Source: Roseibium aggregatum IAM 12614 (GTDB taxonomy: Bacteria; Pseudomonadota; Alphaproteobacteria; Rhizobiales; Stappiaceae). From it: 64,000 nt of DNA. A program made the translations under genes and the position numbers. Below, piece after piece: positions 44,490 to 54,100 of the stretch. The stretch is from contig NZ_AAUW01000010.1 in assembly GCF_000168975.1 (NCBI RefSeq), forward strand, positions 62,001-126,000, given 5' to 3'. The notes under the pieces were generated by a model. The model did not search any database and was not told the DNA's origin. It worked only from the letters and a program-made list of their open reading frames with translations. Numbering within the stretch: position 1 is the first letter of the stretch; the number at the start of each line of letters is the position of its first letter.

Positions 44490-45674
44490 TTAGAACGTGC
44501 GCTGCAGACGGAAGGTGCCGTAGAGCTCGTAAGTGTCGTTCAGGCCGGAGGTGCGGCTGTAGTCGATGTCACGATACTGGAATTCCGGACCCATCTGGAA
44601 GCCGGAGACCGGTTCCCAGACCACGTTGGCGGTCGCGTCCCACTGGGTGAAGTCATAGGCGCTGGTGCCGCCGTCGACATCATGGTAGCCGCCCTCGACA
44701 TTCACCTGAACGGTGTCGGTCACGCCGAGCGTCACACCGCCGAAGATGTTCAGCGTCTTGGTGGTCTCGGTGCTGGTGCCGTTCCACACCGCGTCGGTGA
44801 TGCGGCTGTTCCAGCCCGTGGACCCGTAGCCGCTGGCGCCATCGGTATAGACCGCCTGCAGGGAGACCGCGCCGCCCTTGGCAAAACCGCCGAAGTTGAC
44901 GGTCACGCCCGCGCCTGCAGCCCAGCCGAGTTCATCTTCCGTCCGGCCTGCAAGGCTGTTGTAGGCAGCGCTCGGATAAACCTGGTGCAGGGCACCCATG
45001 ATCTGCGCCTTGCCCCAGCCCTGGTTGACGCCGAGAGCCGCAATGAAGTCGGGTGCCCGGGTGCCGCCATAGGTCTGGTTGGTGCCGTTGATTGCGATTG
45101 CCTGTTCACGGCCCGACCGGTCTTCCAGCGCCACCGTGGCATTGAAGCCGTTGCCGAAGGCCATCGTATAGGCGATCTGGTTCAGCTTGCGGTCGGAATA
45201 GCTTTCGATCTGGGCGTTGAAGGCGTACCCGGTGAAGAAGTCGAAGTTCGATCCGTTGTGTCCAGCCAGAAGGCCGCCCCACTGGATATAGGCCTTGTCC
45301 AGGGTGGTTGCGTTCGAGCCGTTGGTCAGCGTGACATAGGATTCGATATAGGCGCGCAGGGTGCCGAATTCGGTTGCGGTGCGCGCATCAAGGTAGAGAT
45401 ATCCGCGCGAGCGCCACTGGTAACCGTCGGTGTCCCGGTCGCCCCAGGCATTTTCCGCTTTGCCGAAGTTGCGGACGCGGATCTCGGTCCGGACACGGCT
45501 GCCGACGCGCAAGCACGTTTCCGTGCCGGGGATATAGTAGAAGCGTGCGCCATAGGCGTCACAGATCCGGACGTAGTCGACGGGTTCCGGGGCCACCGGC
45601 AGGTCCGCGGATAGGGCCGGGCCTACGGCTGCAACGAGCCCGGCGAGTGCCCCGAGAACTTTAATTCGAGTCAT
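44490..45674 (-). CDS. Outer-membrane porin, alphaproteobacterial porin_2 family
   Basis: 394 residues: signal peptide cut after PALS (mature ADLPVAPEPVDYVRICDAYG), the family start segment FYYIPGTETCLRVGSRVRTE with two Cys, an alternating beta-barrel pattern throughout, and a C-terminal Phe (LQRTF) for BAM recognition. Resembles Omp2b-type general porins of Brucella and relatives. No regulator is adjacent; the leader between 45675 and 45836 presumably holds its promoter. Confidence 0.93.
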   Translation of the reverse strand: MTRIKVLGALAGLVAAVGPALSADLPVAPEPVDYVRICDAYGARFYYIPGTETCLRVGSRVRTEIRVRNFGKAENAWGDRDTDGYQWRSRGYLYLDARTATEFGTLRAYIESYVTLTNGSNATTLDKAYIQWGGLLAGHNGSNFDFFTGYAFNAQIESYSDRKLNQIAYTMAFGNGFNATVALEDRSGREQAIAINGTNQTYGGTRAPDFIAALGVNQGWGKAQIMGALHQVYPSAAYNSLAGRTEDELGWAAGAGVTVNFGGFAKGGAVSLQAVYTDGASGYGSTGWNSRITDAVWNGTSTETTKTLNIFGGVTLGVTDTVQVNVEGGYHDVDGGTSAYDFTQWDATANVVWEPVSGFQMGPEFQYRDIDYSRTSGLNDTYELYGTFRLQRTF

Positions 45675-45836
45675 GTGATACTCCGATGAAGTGCGGAAAT
45701 GCCCCTGAGAACAATATGCTGTTCCTAGAAGACACTTTCAGTTTCCCGAAGTAACGAATACGGACTTTGCGCATGTTTGGCGGCCATTGTTGCTTTTGGG
45801 CAACGGACAATCCCGTCAATCTGCGCTGAATTCACT

Positions 45837-45897
45837 CTAGGGTGTGGACCCATAAATGAAGATGAAATGGTTTGAGGTGGATTGGTCCACGCCCTAG
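45837..45897. repeat. Palindromic element overlapping the tadA stop codon
   Basis: CTAGGGTGTGGACC (45837-45850) and GGTCCACGCCCTAG (45884-45897) pair with one mismatch; the 33 bases between them start CATAAATG. The right arm contains the tadA stop (45894-45896). I recall near-identical elements in related genomes. Confidence 0.6.
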
Positions 45898-46358
45898 CGT
45901 TTCGCCTGGAAGAACGTTTTGAGCAGCTCGCCCGCTCGCGTTTCGCCGATGCCCGAATAAACGTCTGGTGCATGATGGCAGGTCGGCTGGCAAAAGAACC
46001 GCGTGCCGTGATCGACGGCTCCGCCCTTTTCATCGCCTGCGCCGTAATAAAGCCGGCGGATCCGTGCGAAGGAAATTGCGCCCGCACACATGGGGCAGGG
46101 TTCGAGCGTCACATAAAGATCGCAGTCGGGGAGGCGCTGGGAGCCGGCCAATGCACAGGCGGAGCGGATCACGAGAACTTCCGCGTGGGCGGTCGGATCG
46201 TTCAGCTCAAGTGTCCGATTGCCGTCTCTGGCAATCACGTCTCCCCCGCGGACCAGCACGGCACCGACAGGCACTTCCCCGCGATCCGCCGCCTTCACGG
46301 CTTCTTCAAGCGCAAGATCCATGAAAGATGTCTGATTGGAGAAAGCTGTGGGCATCAT
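45894..46358 (-). CDS. tadA: tRNA-specific adenosine deaminase TadA
   Basis: Converts A34 to inosine in tRNA-Arg. Zinc deaminase core: HAEVL (His ligand and catalytic Glu) and PCPMCAGAI (two Cys ligands), with GEVPVGAVLV before it. 154 residues from ATG 46358; ATG 46322 gives 142 residues and starts at the core, so the start is uncertain, and neither has a strong ribosome site. Essential gene in most bacteria. Confidence 0.93.
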   Translation of the reverse strand: MMPTAFSNQTSFMDLALEEAVKAADRGEVPVGAVLVRGGDVIARDGNRTLELNDPTAHAEVLVIRSACALAGSQRLPDCDLYVTLEPCPMCAGAISFARIRRLYYGAGDEKGGAVDHGTRFFCQPTCHHAPDVYSGIGETRAGELLKTFFQAKR

Positions 46359-46571
46359 GCAAGATGTGTTGGAGCGAAGGGGTGCTGCCAGCCTTGATCT
46401 GAAGGCCGTCCGGCTGGTCCTGTTTACCTGCAATTGCCGTTGCCGTCAGCCCCGGCGATGGCCTTTGCCTGGGTCGCATGGCTCTGCCATGCATCCGGAA
46501 CACGGCGCCTCTGCGGTTTATGCAGAAAACAAGCGATTCCCGAAAGGCTCAAGCTCTGCTATGACGCGCGC

Positions 46572-48020
46572 ATGACGACAAGAAAATTCTCTTCCGAGCG
46601 CCCGGGCCCCGCAAAAGGCCGGGGACGCGACAAACGTGCACCGGAAAAGCGCCGGTCTGCACCGAACGACAAATCGAAAGCCGGCCCCAAAAAGGGCGGC
46701 TTCGAAAAACGGGCGCCGAAACCGGCGACTGCACCGCTGGCAGCCGAAGCCAATGACCGGGGCGAGCGCATTGCCAAGGTGATGGCGCGCGTCGGCCTTT
46801 GCTCCCGCCGCGAGGCGGAAGTCTGGATCGAAAACGGCCGGGTTGAGCTCAATGGCAAGCTGTTGACCACGCCCGCCGTCACGGTCACGCCCGACGACAA
46901 GGTGGTGGTCGATGGCCAGCCGCTGCCGATGCGCGAACGCACACGGCTCTGGCTCTATCACAAGCCGCGCGGTCTGGTTACCACCAACAAGGATCCGGAA
47001 GGCCGTCCGACCGTGTTCGAACGCTTGCCCGACGATCTGCCGCGCGTCCTGACCGTGGGCCGTCTCGACATCAATACCGAAGGCCTGCTGCTCCTGACCA
47101 ACGACGGCGGGCTGGCGCGCGTTCTGGAACTGCCTGCCACCGGCTGGTTGCGCCGCTACCGCGTGCGCGCCTTCGGCAAGGTGACCCAGCCGGATCTAGA
47201 CACCCTGAAGGACGGCATCGCGATCGAAGGTGTGCTCTACGGCGCCATCGAGGCAACGCTCGACAAGGAGCAGGGCAACAACGTCTGGATGACGGTGGGG
47301 CTGCGCGAAGGCAAGAACCGTGAGGTCAAGCGCGTCCTGGAGCATCTGGGTCTTGCCGTGAACCGGCTGATCCGTCTGTCCTACGGCCCGTTCCAGTTGA
47401 TGGATCTGCCGGAAGGCGACGTCCGCGAAATCCGTGGCCGCGTTCTGCGGGACCAGTTGGGTGATGCCCTCGCCGAGGAAGCCGGTGCGGATTTCGACGC
47501 TCCGATCTTTCATGCGCCCAAGCCGGAAGCTGAAAAGAAGCCCGCAGGCGCAAAGCGAGGCGGCAGCCGGGATGGAGGCAATCGCGAAGGCCGTGACCGG
47601 GATGGTGGCGGCCGGGATGGTGGTGGCCGGGACGGCGGCAAGCGCGAGGGCGGCCAGGGCCGCTGGATGACGGCGCGCGAAGGCCGTAGCGAGACCGACC
47701 GCAAGCGGGCAGCCAAGAACGAACGCAACGAACAGCGTGAAGAACGCAAGAAGGGAGCCGGCAAGGGGCCGCGTAAGAATGCCGGGCCGCGCCAGGAAAA
47801 AGTAAAAGTCTCGCCGCGCTCCCGTTTCCGCCTGACCTCCGAACCGAAACCGCGCAAGGATTTCGGTGAAGAGCGTTTCACGCCGCCGCCGCGCCGCATC
47901 TGGGGCGAGGAAGGCGTGGTGGAAGACAAGCAGCAGGAACGCCGTTCCAGCCGTGACAAGGACGACCGGCGCGGGCCTCCGAAAGGTGGACGTCCGCCGC
48001 GTCGCGGGGATCGTTCGTGA
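46572..48020 (+). CDS. rluB: RluB-type rRNA pseudouridine synthase with long disordered tails
   Basis: Isomerises U to pseudouridine in 23S rRNA (RluB) or the related RsuA/RluE family. An S4 domain (about 65-112) and catalytic domain with D166 in GRLDINTEGLLLLTNDG and GKNREVKRVLEHLGL. E. coli RluB has about 290 residues; this has 482. The N-terminal 60 residues are Lys/Arg-rich and the C-terminal 160 are a repetitive Gly-Arg-Asp and Lys/Arg-rich region, disordered in appearance. The next gene overlaps by 4 bases. Confidence 0.93.
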   Translation: MTTRKFSSERPGPAKGRGRDKRAPEKRRSAPNDKSKAGPKKGGFEKRAPKPATAPLAAEANDRGERIAKVMARVGLCSRREAEVWIENGRVELNGKLLTTPAVTVTPDDKVVVDGQPLPMRERTRLWLYHKPRGLVTTNKDPEGRPTVFERLPDDLPRVLTVGRLDINTEGLLLLTNDGGLARVLELPATGWLRRYRVRAFGKVTQPDLDTLKDGIAIEGVLYGAIEATLDKEQGNNVWMTVGLREGKNREVKRVLEHLGLAVNRLIRLSYGPFQLMDLPEGDVREIRGRVLRDQLGDALAEEAGADFDAPIFHAPKPEAEKKPAGAKRGGSRDGGNREGRDRDGGGRDGGGRDGGKREGGQGRWMTAREGRSETDRKRAAKNERNEQREERKKGAGKGPRKNAGPRQEKVKVSPRSRFRLTSEPKPRKDFGEERFTPPPRRIWGEEGVVEDKQQERRSSRDKDDRRGPPKGGRPPRRGDRS

Positions 48021-48574
48021 GAATAGTCGCCGGGCGTTTCAAGGGCACAGCCCTTGCCGCGCCGAAATCACACGACACCCGTCCGACCAGCGACCGCTTG
48101 CGCGAAACCATTTTCAACATCCTGGCCCATGGCCTGGATGTTGATCTTGAAGGCGCACGCGTGCTGGACCTGTTTGCCGGAACCGGCGCGCTGGGCTTCG
48201 AGGCGATCAGCCGGGGCGCCCGTCACTGCACCTTCATTGAAGAAGGGGCCGAAGCCCGCGGCATCATACGTCGGAACATGGAAACCCTTGGCCTCAATGG
48301 CGCTGCCAAGATCTTTCGGCGCGATGCCACGCGGCTCGGCAGTGCCGGCACGATCGAGCCTTTCGATCTGGTGTTCGCCGACCCGCCTTACGACAAGAAG
48401 CTGGGCGAAAAAGCCCTTGCTTCTGCTGCCGGGGGAAACTGGCTCAAGCCGGGTGCTCTGTGTGTGCTGGAAGAAAGAGCGTCGGCTCAGATTGACGTTC
48501 CAGAGGGCTTTGAGGAACTCGACCGCCGCCAGGCCGGTGACAGCCAGGTTCTCTTTCTGAAGTTTGCCGGCTGA
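48017..48574 (+). CDS. rsmD: 16S rRNA (guanine966-N2)-methyltransferase RsmD
   Basis: 185 residues. SAM-binding VLDLFAGTGALGFEA, acidic loop after strand 2 and the N6/N2-methyltransferase motif ADPPY at about 121-125 (VFADPPYDKK). RPTSDRLRETIFNIL at the N-terminus is diagnostic. Starts with GTG at 48017 inside the rluB stop (GTGA), so translation is coupled. Both genes act in ribosome maturation. Confidence 0.96.
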   Translation: MRIVAGRFKGTALAAPKSHDTRPTSDRLRETIFNILAHGLDVDLEGARVLDLFAGTGALGFEAISRGARHCTFIEEGAEARGIIRRNMETLGLNGAAKIFRRDATRLGSAGTIEPFDLVFADPPYDKKLGEKALASAAGGNWLKPGALCVLEERASAQIDVPEGFEELDRRQAGDSQVLFLKFAG

Positions 48575-48593
48575 GGACTTTTTTCCTCAGCCG
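48568..48593. terminator. Hairpin at the end of rsmD
   Basis: Perfect stem CGGCTGAGGA with TCCTCAGCCG around a loop of CTTTTT, overlapping the rsmD stop codon. There is no trailing T-run on either strand, so it may act as a weak terminator or a 3' stability hairpin between convergent genes. Confidence 0.5.
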
Positions 48594-48625
48594 TTCCGAA
48601 TGCGCTCAGAAGGCTACTCGCCCCA

Positions 48626-49486
48626 TCAAGCTCCACCCGGCATCATGATGTAGGCAGTCTTCCGCGTTGGCAGGCTGGACCGGCTGACAATCAGTGTGGG
48701 TGTTTCCGCCCGCACGATGTCGTAGCCCGCCTCCTGGGCGCGGCCGACGAAGGCCTGCAAGGCTCCGGGAAAATGAAAATGCATCGGGACGACCATTGCT
48801 GGGCCGATGCTTTCCAGAACGTCCATCAGGCTGTCGAGCCGCAGCGTCGAGGAATTGTCGATTGCGGCAAACACAACGTCGATCTGGCCAAGGCGCACTA
48901 GATCTTCCTGTGTCAGCCGGTGATGCAGGTGGCCCAGATGCGCTATGCACATGTCCGCGACTTCGAAGATGAAAATCGAATTGCCGAGTCGACGTTCGGC
49001 GCCGTCCCAGCCGCGGATGTTGGTCTGAATGTTGCGGATACGGACATCGCCAACCGTCAAGTCATGATCCAGCGGGCCGCCCTTCGGGTTCCAGCCGTAA
49101 AGCAGATGCTCGATGTTGGGATCCGGGCTGACGGAATAATGCGTGCCGTGGGCGCCGTTCATCGTGGCGACGGTTGGCGGCAGCAGCGGCCGGACACTGT
49201 CGTTGTAATCGGTCGCGATCCGCACGCCCTTGGGTGTCTCAAGTTCGAAGGTGGAATGGCCGATATATCGGATCTGCACTTCGTTGGCCTGCAAGGACGC
49301 ACGCCATATTCGCACTTCATCCGGTCCCGGGGTTCTGTAGGGGGCGTCGGCGACCAGTTGACAGACCGCGTAGGCCGGCCCGGACAGCACCGCTGCAACC
49401 ACGAGCCCGAGCAGCAGGGGAACAATCCGGAGCCGCCCTCCTGCCTTCCGTCGCCGTCCGTGAAATGGGAAACTGAATATCGCCAT
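48626..49486 (-). CDS. Metallo-beta-lactamase-fold hydrolase (UlaG-like), exported
   Basis: 286 residues: N-terminal signal or anchor helix (IVPLLLGLVVAAVLSGPAYA), then an MBL fold beginning VQIRYIGHSTFELETPKGVRIATDYND. The usual HxHxDH metal motif reads G111-A-H113-G-T115-H116 (in VATMNGAHGTHYSV), so the first His and the Asp are replaced. The later metal His region is present as AHLGHLHHRLT, and the C-terminal MHFHFPGAL. A zinc-site variant, perhaps with one metal. Start chosen at ATG 49486. Substrate unknown. Confidence 0.72.
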   Translation of the reverse strand: MAIFSFPFHGRRRKAGGRLRIVPLLLGLVVAAVLSGPAYAVCQLVADAPYRTPGPDEVRIWRASLQANEVQIRYIGHSTFELETPKGVRIATDYNDSVRPLLPPTVATMNGAHGTHYSVSPDPNIEHLLYGWNPKGGPLDHDLTVGDVRIRNIQTNIRGWDGAERRLGNSIFIFEVADMCIAHLGHLHHRLTQEDLVRLGQIDVVFAAIDNSSTLRLDSLMDVLESIGPAMVVPMHFHFPGALQAFVGRAQEAGYDIVRAETPTLIVSRSSLPTRKTAYIMMPGGA

Positions 49487-49609
49487 GTCGATCCATCCCG
49501 AGAACCACCTCTGAAGCAAATACTAGGGGGCGGACCGGCAACGGCAAGGCTCGGCCTCGGCCCGAATGGCCGATTGCCTGAAACTTGAGACGTTTTGGAA
49601 GGCGATGCC

Positions 49610-49658
49610 AAAAGAAAAGGCAACCGGCCTGCGCTGAAAGCTGCAAAGGCGGTTGCCT
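49610..49658 (-). terminator. Terminator of the 114-residue hypothetical gene
   Basis: Stem AGGCAACCG (49618-49626) with CGGTTGCCT (49650-49658) and a 23-base loop; on the minus strand it is followed by TTTTCTTTT. Confidence 0.7.
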
Positions 49659-49703
49659 AAGGTGGGGGCGGGTGGGAGGAAGAACCAGCCCCGGAATGGA
49701 CTT

Positions 49704-50048
49704 TCAAACCACGTAGAGACTGACCGGTGGTTTGCCGGATTTCGCCGTTCGGCCGGCCGCATCGCCCTCTGTCGAAAGGCCGGCGCTGCTTGCCTGCCGG
49801 TAGATCAGGTCGCCTGCATGCCCGGCTTCCATGACAAGTGCCTGCTGGCTGCAGAGCGACGCCAGTGACAGGCCCAGCCGGCGGAAGTGAGCCCGGCGGT
49901 AGCAGTAGACGGCAAGGGCAGCGCGCTGGTGCTCCGGTAGCTGGTACCCCACATCCGATACCGCGTTCAACGTTGCGTCCAGCAACCGTTTCAGCAAATC
50001 GTCCGATACCGGACAGGCTTCCAAATCTGTTGATCCCGATGGCCGCAT
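49704..50048 (-). CDS. Hypothetical protein, 114 residues
   Basis: No family recognised. Soluble, helical-looking: DDLLKRLLDATLNAVSDVGYQLPEHQRAALAVYCYRRAHFRRLGLSL with a tyrosine/arginine-rich centre, then a Ser/Gly-rich tail. ATG 50048 has a good ribosome site (AGGAGAAGG). A TTAA-N7-TTAA motif lies 44-58 bases upstream and a terminator follows, so it has a complete transcription unit of its own, perhaps under CtrA control. Confidence 0.7.
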   Translation of the reverse strand: MRPSGSTDLEACPVSDDLLKRLLDATLNAVSDVGYQLPEHQRAALAVYCYRRAHFRRLGLSLASLCSQQALVMEAGHAGDLIYRQASSAGLSTEGDAAGRTAKSGKPPVSLYVV

Positions 50049-50091
50049 TGACCTTCTCCTAATAGATTTAGAAAAGTATTTAGGAGTAAGA

Positions 50092-50106
50092 TTAATGATG
50101 TGTTAA
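50092..50106 (-). promoter_or_regulatory. CtrA-type motif upstream of the 114-residue gene
   Basis: TTAA (50092-50095), seven bases, TTAA (50103-50106); on the minus strand it reads TTAAC-ACATCA-TTAA, fitting TTAA-N7-TTAA. It lies 44 bases before the ATG at 50048. AT-rich surroundings make a chance match possible. Confidence 0.45.
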
Positions 50107-50164
50107 AGGCCAAGACCGGTTCAAATAAAAAGGAATAATACGTATAAATCAGGGATTGTTGCCA

Positions 50165-51013
50165 TTAAGTAACTACCATTGTTTCTTTTGTCAGTTTCTC
50201 CAGTTGTTCCCTTGTAACTGTACGCAAGGACTCGGCCTTATCCAGAATGCTCTCCGCTTTCATGAAGTCCAGGACACGGATCGAGTCGTGAGGTGGGCTG
50301 ACAAGGATATCCGGTTGATCTGATTTCAGTTTTTGCTTGGTGATGGTCTGCATGAGGATCTGGGAAGAGCCAAAAAGGGAGTCCAGCATGCTGATGTCGT
50401 CCTTGTCTTCCCGGGGCACCGGCGCGCCCACGACATCAACGGCAATGACGATGTCGCAAGTCGCCCTGAGACCGTCGAAAGGCAGTGGATTGACGACACC
50501 GCCGTCGATCAGAAACCGGTCGTCATAGCGAACTGGTCTGAAAACTGCGGGAATCGCTATCGAGGCAGCCAGGGCGGGCAACAACGGCCCGCTTTCGAAA
50601 TCCACTTCCTCGCAGCGGTAGAAATCCGTCGCCAGCATGCGCAGCGGGATCTCGAGATCCTCGAAGGTCTCGGACAGATAGTCGGAGACAAACACTTCCA
50701 GCACCCGCAGCGGGTCGAACTGCACGGGGCCACCCCGGAACATGTCGGCGAGCTTGCGCGGTCTGAGTTGCCAGAGGCGCGACAAAACGCTGTTGCGGTC
50801 TGCGAAGATCTCCAGGGCGATGTCGCGGATTTCCTGGCCGCTGCGGCCGCTGGCATAGGCGGCCCCCATCAGTGCTCCGATGGACGTGCCGTTGATCCGC
50901 ACGGGTTTTATGCCAAGGTCGTCAAGCGCTTCCAGCACGGGGATGTGGGCAAGACCACGCGCGCCGCCGCCGCCAAGGGCGAGACCGATTTTGGGGGAAG
51001 TGGTGGAGGGCAT
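50165..51013 (-). CDS. Patatin-like phospholipase (RssA type)
   Basis: Ser-Asp dyad hydrolase of 282 residues. Oxyanion loop GGGGARGLAHIPVLEAL (about 14-30), nucleophile S44 in N-G-T-S-I-G, and the catalytic Asp in LIDGGVVNPLPF. Probably acts on phospholipid acyl chains at the inner membrane. Start chosen at ATG 51013 (MPSTTSPKIGLALGGGG); the longer frame adds Arg-rich residues not seen in the family. Confidence 0.9.
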   Translation of the reverse strand: MPSTTSPKIGLALGGGGARGLAHIPVLEALDDLGIKPVRINGTSIGALMGAAYASGRSGQEIRDIALEIFADRNSVLSRLWQLRPRKLADMFRGGPVQFDPLRVLEVFVSDYLSETFEDLEIPLRMLATDFYRCEEVDFESGPLLPALAASIAIPAVFRPVRYDDRFLIDGGVVNPLPFDGLRATCDIVIAVDVVGAPVPREDKDDISMLDSLFGSSQILMQTITKQKLKSDQPDILVSPPHDSIRVLDFMKAESILDKAESLRTVTREQLEKLTKETMVVT

Positions 51014-51136
51014 GTTCCGGATCCGGCAGTGAGGGTATGACCTCCTGCACATGGGTGTTGGAAAGCGCCTTGCCAACCGTCTGGCTGCCGGCAATGTCCA
51101 TCCCGGTCCAAAACAGCCACGCGGTGCCTGGGGATA

Positions 51137-54100
51137 TTAGATCACGAAATAGAGGTCGTCCGTAGCTTCCGACATCCAGTCCGTTGCCTGATGGAAAGGC
51201 ATCGGCCGGGCGATCAGGTAACCCTGGATCGAAAAATCGCCCATCATTCTCAGGCGGTCGTATTGAGCGTCGGTCTCGACACCCTCGCAGACGACGCCGA
51301 TATTGAGCGATCTGGCCAGGTGGATGAGCTGGTTGACGATCACTTCCTTCTTTGCGTCCTGAAGCATCTGACGGGTGAAGGAACGGTCGATCTTCAGCCC
51401 GTTGATCGGCAAATCGGAGACATGGGACAGCGACGCATATCCGGTTCCGAAATCGTCCAGCTCGATATGAACCCCGAGTTCGAAAAGCTCGCGCAGCGCC
51501 GCCAGGTGCCCGGACCGGTTGTCGTTCAGAAACACTGATTCCAAGACCTCTGCGGTGATCCGCTCCGGTCCGATATCGTGTTTTTCCATCGCGGCCTTGA
51601 AGTGGTCGAGCAGAAGCCCGGACGAGAGATGCGAGGGTGAAACGTTGACGGAAATGCGGCCGAAGTCGATGCCCTGGTCAATCCAGGACCGGGCGGCGGC
51701 AAAGGCCTTGTCGATGACGATCTCGCCCAGAATCGGTGCCAGCCCGGATTTTTCAACGACGGGCAGGAACTCCGCAGGGGAGACCGTGCCGCGTTCTGGG
51801 TGCTGCCAACGCACCAGTGCCTCGATGCCTGTGACAGCCTGGGAGCGCAGATTGACCTGCGGCTGGAACATGAGGAAGAACTGGTCGTTCTTGACCGCAT
51901 CCTTCAGCTCGAGCTCGATCTGCGCTTCCGTTTCGCTGTCAGTGCGCATGTCCGGACGGAAGAACGTGTAGCGGTCCTTGCCGTTTTCCTTGGACTGGTA
52001 AAGGGCAAGGTCGGCATTGACCAGGAGCGTGTCGAAGTCGTCGCCATCGTCCGGGCAAAGTGCCAACCCCATGCTGACGGTCGGCCAGAACCTGTTGCCG
52101 TTGAATTCCATCGGCATCCGCATGATCCGGCGCGCCCGTTCGCACAACTCGTTCGGATCCGACGTGCCCCCTTCTGCAAGGATGACGAATTCGTCTCCCC
52201 CCCAGCGATAGGCGGTACCCAGCCCCCGGCAGACTTCACGAAGCCGGCGTCCGGTTTCTTCCAGACACTGATCGCCCGCAAGGTGGCCAAGCGTGTCGTT
52301 GACCCGCTTGAACCCGTCCATGTCGACATGAATCAGGAAGGCAGGTTTTTCACGCCGGGCAAAGCGTTCCTTGGCATCGCGCTGGCAGCCGGCGCGGTTG
52401 GACAGTTTCGTCAGGGGATCGAAATAGGCGAGACGTTCGGCCCGTATCTTGGCTTCGCGCGTTTCGTTTTCCCGCTGCACCCGTTCCGACACATCATTGG
52501 CAATCGCCACGAGCAGATCCCGGTCCTGGTCACGGAGGATCTGCACCCTTAGGTCGACCGGGTATTCGCTGCCGTCCTTGCGCCGGTGGACGCTTTCGGC
52601 CGACAGACTGTCCCTGTGTCCCTTCAGCAGTGGCGCCACATGCCGACGCACCGTGTTCGGGTCGTAAACGGGATCGATGTCGCCGATTTTCTGGGACTTG
52701 AGCTCTTCCAGCGTGTAGCCGAGATTGGTGAGGGCACAGCGATTGGCATGTTCGATCTGGAAGGTGGAGGCGTCCAGGATGTAGATCTCGTTGAGAGAAG
52801 ACTCCAGGATATGGGCCAGCAGATGGTTCCTGCGCTCGGCCAGACAGCGGTCGGTGATGTCGTGAATGGTGCCGATCAGCTTGGCTGCCCTGCCATCAGG
52901 GCCGGCAAGCACGTAACCACGAACGTGCAGATACTGGATGCTGCCGTCGTCGTGCACCATGGGATGTTCTATGTCGAATTCGCCGCAGGTCTTCACGGCT
53001 GCATTGACTGCGGCCAGGGTCTTCTTCCGTTCGTCACCGGGAATGCGGGAGAACAAAAAGCCTTGGACCTCGTTTGCCGGAAGGCCCGGCGGAATCTTCA
53101 TGACCCGGTAGTATTCCTCGGACCCGATAATTTCATTTGAAGAGATGTCCCGTTCCCAACTGCCGACATGCGCGATCCGCTGCGCTTCGATAAGCTGCAT
53201 CGTGCTGCTTTCCAGCTTGCGGGTATTCTCCAGAACCTCTGCCTCCAGACGGGCACGCGTCAGTTGGACGGAGGACTGGAGGCGGGACAGGAGACGGAAG
53301 ACCACGGTCCAGGCAAGCAGTGCCAGACCGACCCCCGCCATCAGCGACAAGAGCGTGCCCTTGGCAAAGGCCCAGATGTTGCTGGTGATGTCCTTCACAA
53401 GCAGAAGCTTCACATCATGGTCCGGGCTGACGACAGCAATCGGCAGGTCTCGAACCATGAACACCTTGCTGTCCTGAACGGTGAAGCTGCTGAGGCCGTC
53501 GAAATGACCGTTGGAAGTAACTTTATCGAAGTCGAAGCCGGTCGGCGTCAGGTTTCCAAGAACCTTGTAGTGAACAGTGCTCGTGTCGTCAGCATCGAAG
53601 ATTTCGAAGGTCTTGACGATCTGCGCATTGACCGCAGTGCTGGCCAGCGCGAGCGATGGTTCGATGTTGATCGCAAGCTTCAGATATCCGATCCGGGTAC
53701 CGTCAACGAGCCAGGGCTTGAGCAAACTGACGACGAATTCGTTGTTTGGGCCGAGTTCGATCGCATCGACTTCGCGGAACCTGCTCGAATTAAGCTCGGA
53801 TTGGAAGCTGCCGGGATTCCGGGCTGCGGAAACGTTGCTCTGGGCGAGATAGACGACCTCCTGGTCGGCGGAGTAAATGGTCAATTCCGCAATGTTGAGT
53901 TCTGCTGCCTTTCCGGCAAAGACCCCGTCGGCAACGGCCTTGATGTTGGCCGGATCTCTCTTGCGGATGGCAGTCTGCAAGTCGGTGTCGGCGCTGACGA
54001 CACTGACGGCCTGATCGAGCGCTTGCTCCCCAAGCGCCCGTTGGTGCATCAGCAGCCGCTCCGTGGTGCGCACGATCAGATCCTGCGGCTCGCTCAGCGT

